Shown piece by piece: positions 61,661-64,000 of a stretch of DNA of 64,000 nucleotides. The notes below the pieces were generated by a model. It was not told the origin of the DNA. It ran no database searches and saw only the letters and a list, made by a program, of their open reading frames with translations. A program made the translations under genes and the position numbers. Position 1 is the first letter of the stretch; each line of letters starts with the position of its first letter. The stretch spans positions 1 through 64,000 of the forward strand of contig NZ_AQUZ01000030.1 of NCBI RefSeq assembly GCF_000372465.1. Reading direction: 5' to 3'. The stretch comes from Kribbella catacumbae DSM 19601 (GTDB lineage: Bacteria; Actinomycetota; Actinomycetes; Propionibacteriales; Kribbellaceae).

Positions 61661-62671
61661 GTGGCTACGTTGAAGCAAGTTGCCGCTCATGCGGAGGTGT
61701 CGGTTCAGACCGTCTCCAACGCTCTGAACGCGCCTCACCGGCTACGGGCGGCCACCCTCCAGCGGGTGACCCGGTCGATCGAACTGCTCAACTACCGGCC
61801 CAATCGTAACGCGCGCAGCCTGCGGACGAGCGCCGTCGAGCTGATCGGGTACTGCGTCCCCAGCTGGCCCAACGGGCAGGCGCATCTGGTGATGGACCAG
61901 TTCCTGCACGCGCTCTGCGCCTCGGCGGAGAGCAGCGGCCGGCACATTCTGCTGTTCACCGCTCCGGTCGGGGTCGAGGGCATGCCGGTCTACGAAGACC
62001 TGCACGCCCGCCGTCTCGTGGACGGGTTCGTGCTCTCGCAGACCGAGACCCACGATCCGCGGCACGGCTGGCTGAAGGAGCAGCTGATTCCGTTCGTCTC
62101 GTTCGGCCGGGTCTGGAAGGAGTCCACTCAGCCGGGCCCGTGGGTCGACGTCGACGGCGCCGGTGGTTGTGCAGCCGCGGTCCGCCATCTGCACGAGACG
62201 GGCCGCCGGCGGATCGGTTTCCTCAGCTGGCCGAAGACCTCCGGACTCGCCGAGGACCGGCTGAGCGGCTGGCAGACCAGCTGCCGCGAACTGGGTCTCC
62301 CGAGCAACCACGAGCTGGCCTTCCGTTGCCAGGAAGACACCATCGACGCCGGCGCCCGTGGTACCGCGGAACTGCTCGACGCCGACCCCGGCATCGACGC
62401 GATCGTTGCCATCAGCGACATTCTCGCGCTCGGCGCCCTGCGCGAACTCACCCGGCGTGGGCTCACCGCCGGCGTCGACATCGCCGTCACCGGGTTCGAC
62501 GACTCGCCGCTCGCGTCGGTGGTCTCCCCCGCGCTGACCAGCATCCGGCAGCCGATGGACCAGATCGCCACCGAGCTGATCGACATCCTCACCGCCCCGG
62601 CCCCGGCCGGTTCCACCGAACGGCTCCTGCAACCCGAACTAGTAGTCAGGGGCAGCTCAGCCCCTGGCTGA
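61661..62671 (+). CDS. LacI-family transcriptional regulator
   Basis: 336 residues from a GTG. N-terminal HTH TLKQVAAHAEVSVQTVSNALN and hinge YRPNRNARSLRT; periplasmic-binding-protein-like sugar domain with FVSFGRVW, AVTGFDDSPLASVVSPALTSIRQP. Likely represses the secreted glycosidase gene 18 bp downstream in response to a sugar. A small hairpin (CAGGGGC and GCCCCTG-type arms, 62647-62666) sits at its 3' end. Confidence 0.92.
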   Translation: MATLKQVAAHAEVSVQTVSNALNAPHRLRAATLQRVTRSIELLNYRPNRNARSLRTSAVELIGYCVPSWPNGQAHLVMDQFLHALCASAESSGRHILLFTAPVGVEGMPVYEDLHARRLVDGFVLSQTETHDPRHGWLKEQLIPFVSFGRVWKESTQPGPWVDVDGAGGCAAAVRHLHETGRRRIGFLSWPKTSGLAEDRLSGWQTSCRELGLPSNHELAFRCQEDTIDAGARGTAELLDADPGIDAIVAISDILALGALRELTRRGLTAGVDIAVTGFDDSPLASVVSPALTSIRQPMDQIATELIDILTAPAPAGSTERLLQPELVVRGSSAPG

Positions 62672-62688
62672 TAAGGAGGAAGCACGTC

Positions 62689-64000
62689 ATGACCCGCCCT
62701 GTCAGACGAACCAGAAGGCCAACCACAAGACGGTATGCCGGTGGGGCCGGCCTACTCGCCGCAGCCACGGTCCTCGCGATCAGCGGGATCCCCTCCATCG
62801 CCTCAGCAGGACAACCCGCGACCACCAGCGAGTTGTCCGAGTCCACCCGGCTGGCCGATCGACGGTCCCTGGTGGTCGGCGATCGTGCCTACGCGATGGG
62901 CGCCGAGACCGGGCTCTACCCCGCCACCGGATGGCACACGCGCGGCGAGATGGGCGGGATCTGGACTCCCCCGCTGAAACTGCTCGACGGCATCTGGTTC
63001 GGGGTCGACGGCGCGTGGCTCGGCAAGGATGTCGCCGCCGCGAAGTACACGAGTGGCCACGGCTACCAGCGGATCAGTTACCCGAGCGACGTCAGCGTCG
63101 AGCGCACCGACTTCGTCCCCGACGGCGTCCGCGCGACGGTCGTCGGCCTGACCCTCAAATCCAGCACGGCCAAGACGGTCAAGCTCGACGTCGACGCGCA
63201 CTCCGAGCTCATGCCGGCGTACCCGTGGGGCTGGACGACCCCGCACGCCGGCCAGACCAACCTGCCCGACACCGGCTCGTACGCCGATGGCACGTTGCAG
63301 TTCCGCGATCAGGGCACCCCGCCAGTGCCCAACTCCGCGGCGCACGACTACAACGCCATCGTCGGATCATCCCTCCAGCCGGCTACCCACGCGCTCGGCG
63401 CGAACCACCGAGGACCACAAGACCCCGCAGTCATCTGCCCGGCCGACGGTACTGCGCCCGCCCACTGCGACGACTCCGCTTTCGGTAAGGGCACCGGTGG
63501 CCGGCTCACTTACAACGTCAACCTCGCACCAGGCCGAACGACGACCGTATGGTTCGCGGTCGCGGGGTCCGACGAGGGCAAGGCCGCGGCCCAGCGCGAG
63601 TACAAGCGGGCCATCAGCAACCCGGAAAAGTTGCTGCAGGCAAAGAAGCATAGCCGTGCCGCGATCGACGAGATGACCGCAGTGGACCTGCCTGGTGACC
63701 GGCTACTGCAGCAAAGTGTCGAGTGGAGCAAGCAGAATCTCGCCGACTCCGTCCAGGAGGCGCACAACCTGCGGATCCGCGACGTCAACGAGGGCAAGTC
63801 GTACCCCGCACCCGTCGGCACCGTCGACGTCGCCCGCTGGTTCGGCGCCGGCTTCCCCGACTATCCGTGGCTGTTCGCCACCGACGGCGAGTACACCTCG
63901 TACGCCGCCGTCGCGGCCGGCCAGTTCGACACGGTGAAGACCCATCTGCGGGCGTTGCGCGACGTGAGCGACCTCCTCAACAACCGCAGCGGCAAGGTCG
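62689..64000 (+). CDS. Secreted glycoside hydrolase-like protein, amylo-alpha-1,6-glucosidase type (partial, runs off the window)
   Basis: An open frame of 437 codons runs from an ATG at 62689 (AAGGAGGAAG upstream) to the window end. A twin-Arg-containing basic N terminus and hydrophobic core (RRYAGGAGLLAAATVLAISG, ending ASA) act as export signal. The next ~250 residues are beta-rich; then, from about 340, LLQQSVEWSKQNLADSV and WFGAGFPDYPWLFATDGEYT start an (alpha/alpha)6-type catalytic domain. That motif resembles glycogen-debranching and related six-hairpin glycosidases. Probably induced through the upstream LacI protein. Confidence 0.72.
   Translation, partial: MTRPVRRTRRPTTRRYAGGAGLLAAATVLAISGIPSIASAGQPATTSELSESTRLADRRSLVVGDRAYAMGAETGLYPATGWHTRGEMGGIWTPPLKLLDGIWFGVDGAWLGKDVAAAKYTSGHGYQRISYPSDVSVERTDFVPDGVRATVVGLTLKSSTAKTVKLDVDAHSELMPAYPWGWTTPHAGQTNLPDTGSYADGTLQFRDQGTPPVPNSAAHDYNAIVGSSLQPATHALGANHRGPQDPAVICPADGTAPAHCDDSAFGKGTGGRLTYNVNLAPGRTTTVWFAVAGSDEGKAAAQREYKRAISNPEKLLQAKKHSRAAIDEMTAVDLPGDRLLQQSVEWSKQNLADSVQEAHNLRIRDVNEGKSYPAPVGTVDVARWFGAGFPDYPWLFATDGEYTSYAAVAAGQFDTVKTHLRALRDVSDLLNNRSGKV

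Overview
This window looks like a chromosomal segment of a free-living, G+C-rich soil actinomycete. The evidence is the strong third-position G/C bias, the frequent GTG and TTG starts, the F420/flavin-type LLM oxidoreductases, an IdeR-like box, a PHO-box-like site, an ECF42-type sigma factor with its DGPF partner, and several MocR, WYL, GntR-TetR and LacI regulators. My best guess is Nocardioidaceae, perhaps Kribbella, but this rests on general resemblance and not on a search. No rRNA or tRNA gene and no CRISPR array was found.

Layout. 1-4.2 kb: the end of an IS1182-type element, a YCII protein, two GNATs, a methyltransferase, and an SDR/TetR pair with three operator copies. 4.2-8.5 kb: metH, preceded by what I read as an S-adenosylhomocysteine riboswitch, and an RpiB-like protein. 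8.5-18 kb: a decayed HtrA protease, a MocR regulator facing a flavoprotein oxidase, a WYL regulator facing an epoxide hydrolase across a large dyad, a frameshifted RNase Z, a threonine dehydratase, an LLM pseudogene and an SGNH hydrolase. 18.5-28.4 kb: a SnoaL-like protein, a fused alpha-beta glycyl-tRNA synthetase, a TetR/LLM pair, a methyltransferase remnant, LysR/MFS/hydrolase, a 170-bp palindromic MITE-like element and superoxide dismutase behind a MerR-type promoter. 28.4-35 kb: hydrolase-DUF1905, the ECF42 sigma factor with its DGPF protein, an LCP cell-wall ligase, an SDR and a membrane protein. 35-41.7 kb: a GntR-TetR hybrid regulator facing an FAD monooxygenase, an AGPS-like oxidase with its TetR, a maleylpyruvate isomerase-like protein, an HhH-GPD protein and an HTH protein. 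41.5-49.7 kb: a phosphatase/MFS/beta-propeller/YibE-F-remnant operon behind a PHO-like box, then a siderophore ABC importer behind an IdeR-like box. 49.9-56.2 kb: an HNH nuclease, a 2,4-dienoyl-CoA reductase with PadR, and a KhtTU-like K+/H+ antiporter pair. 56.3-59.5 kb: a DNA alkylation repair cluster (Ada-AlkA, GNAT, Ogt, YdeI-like). 59.6-64 kb: SDR, LLM, a hairpin array, LacI and the start of a secreted glycosidase.

How it works together. Most of the window consists of small regulator-plus-enzyme modules, each with a visible dyad operator between divergent genes. Several modules are decaying. At least five genes keep recognisable pieces, often both ends, while the middle is missing. Housekeeping functions present are methionine synthesis, glycyl-tRNA charging, tRNA 3' processing (frameshifted), iron uptake, phosphate scavenging, oxidative defence and alkylation repair.
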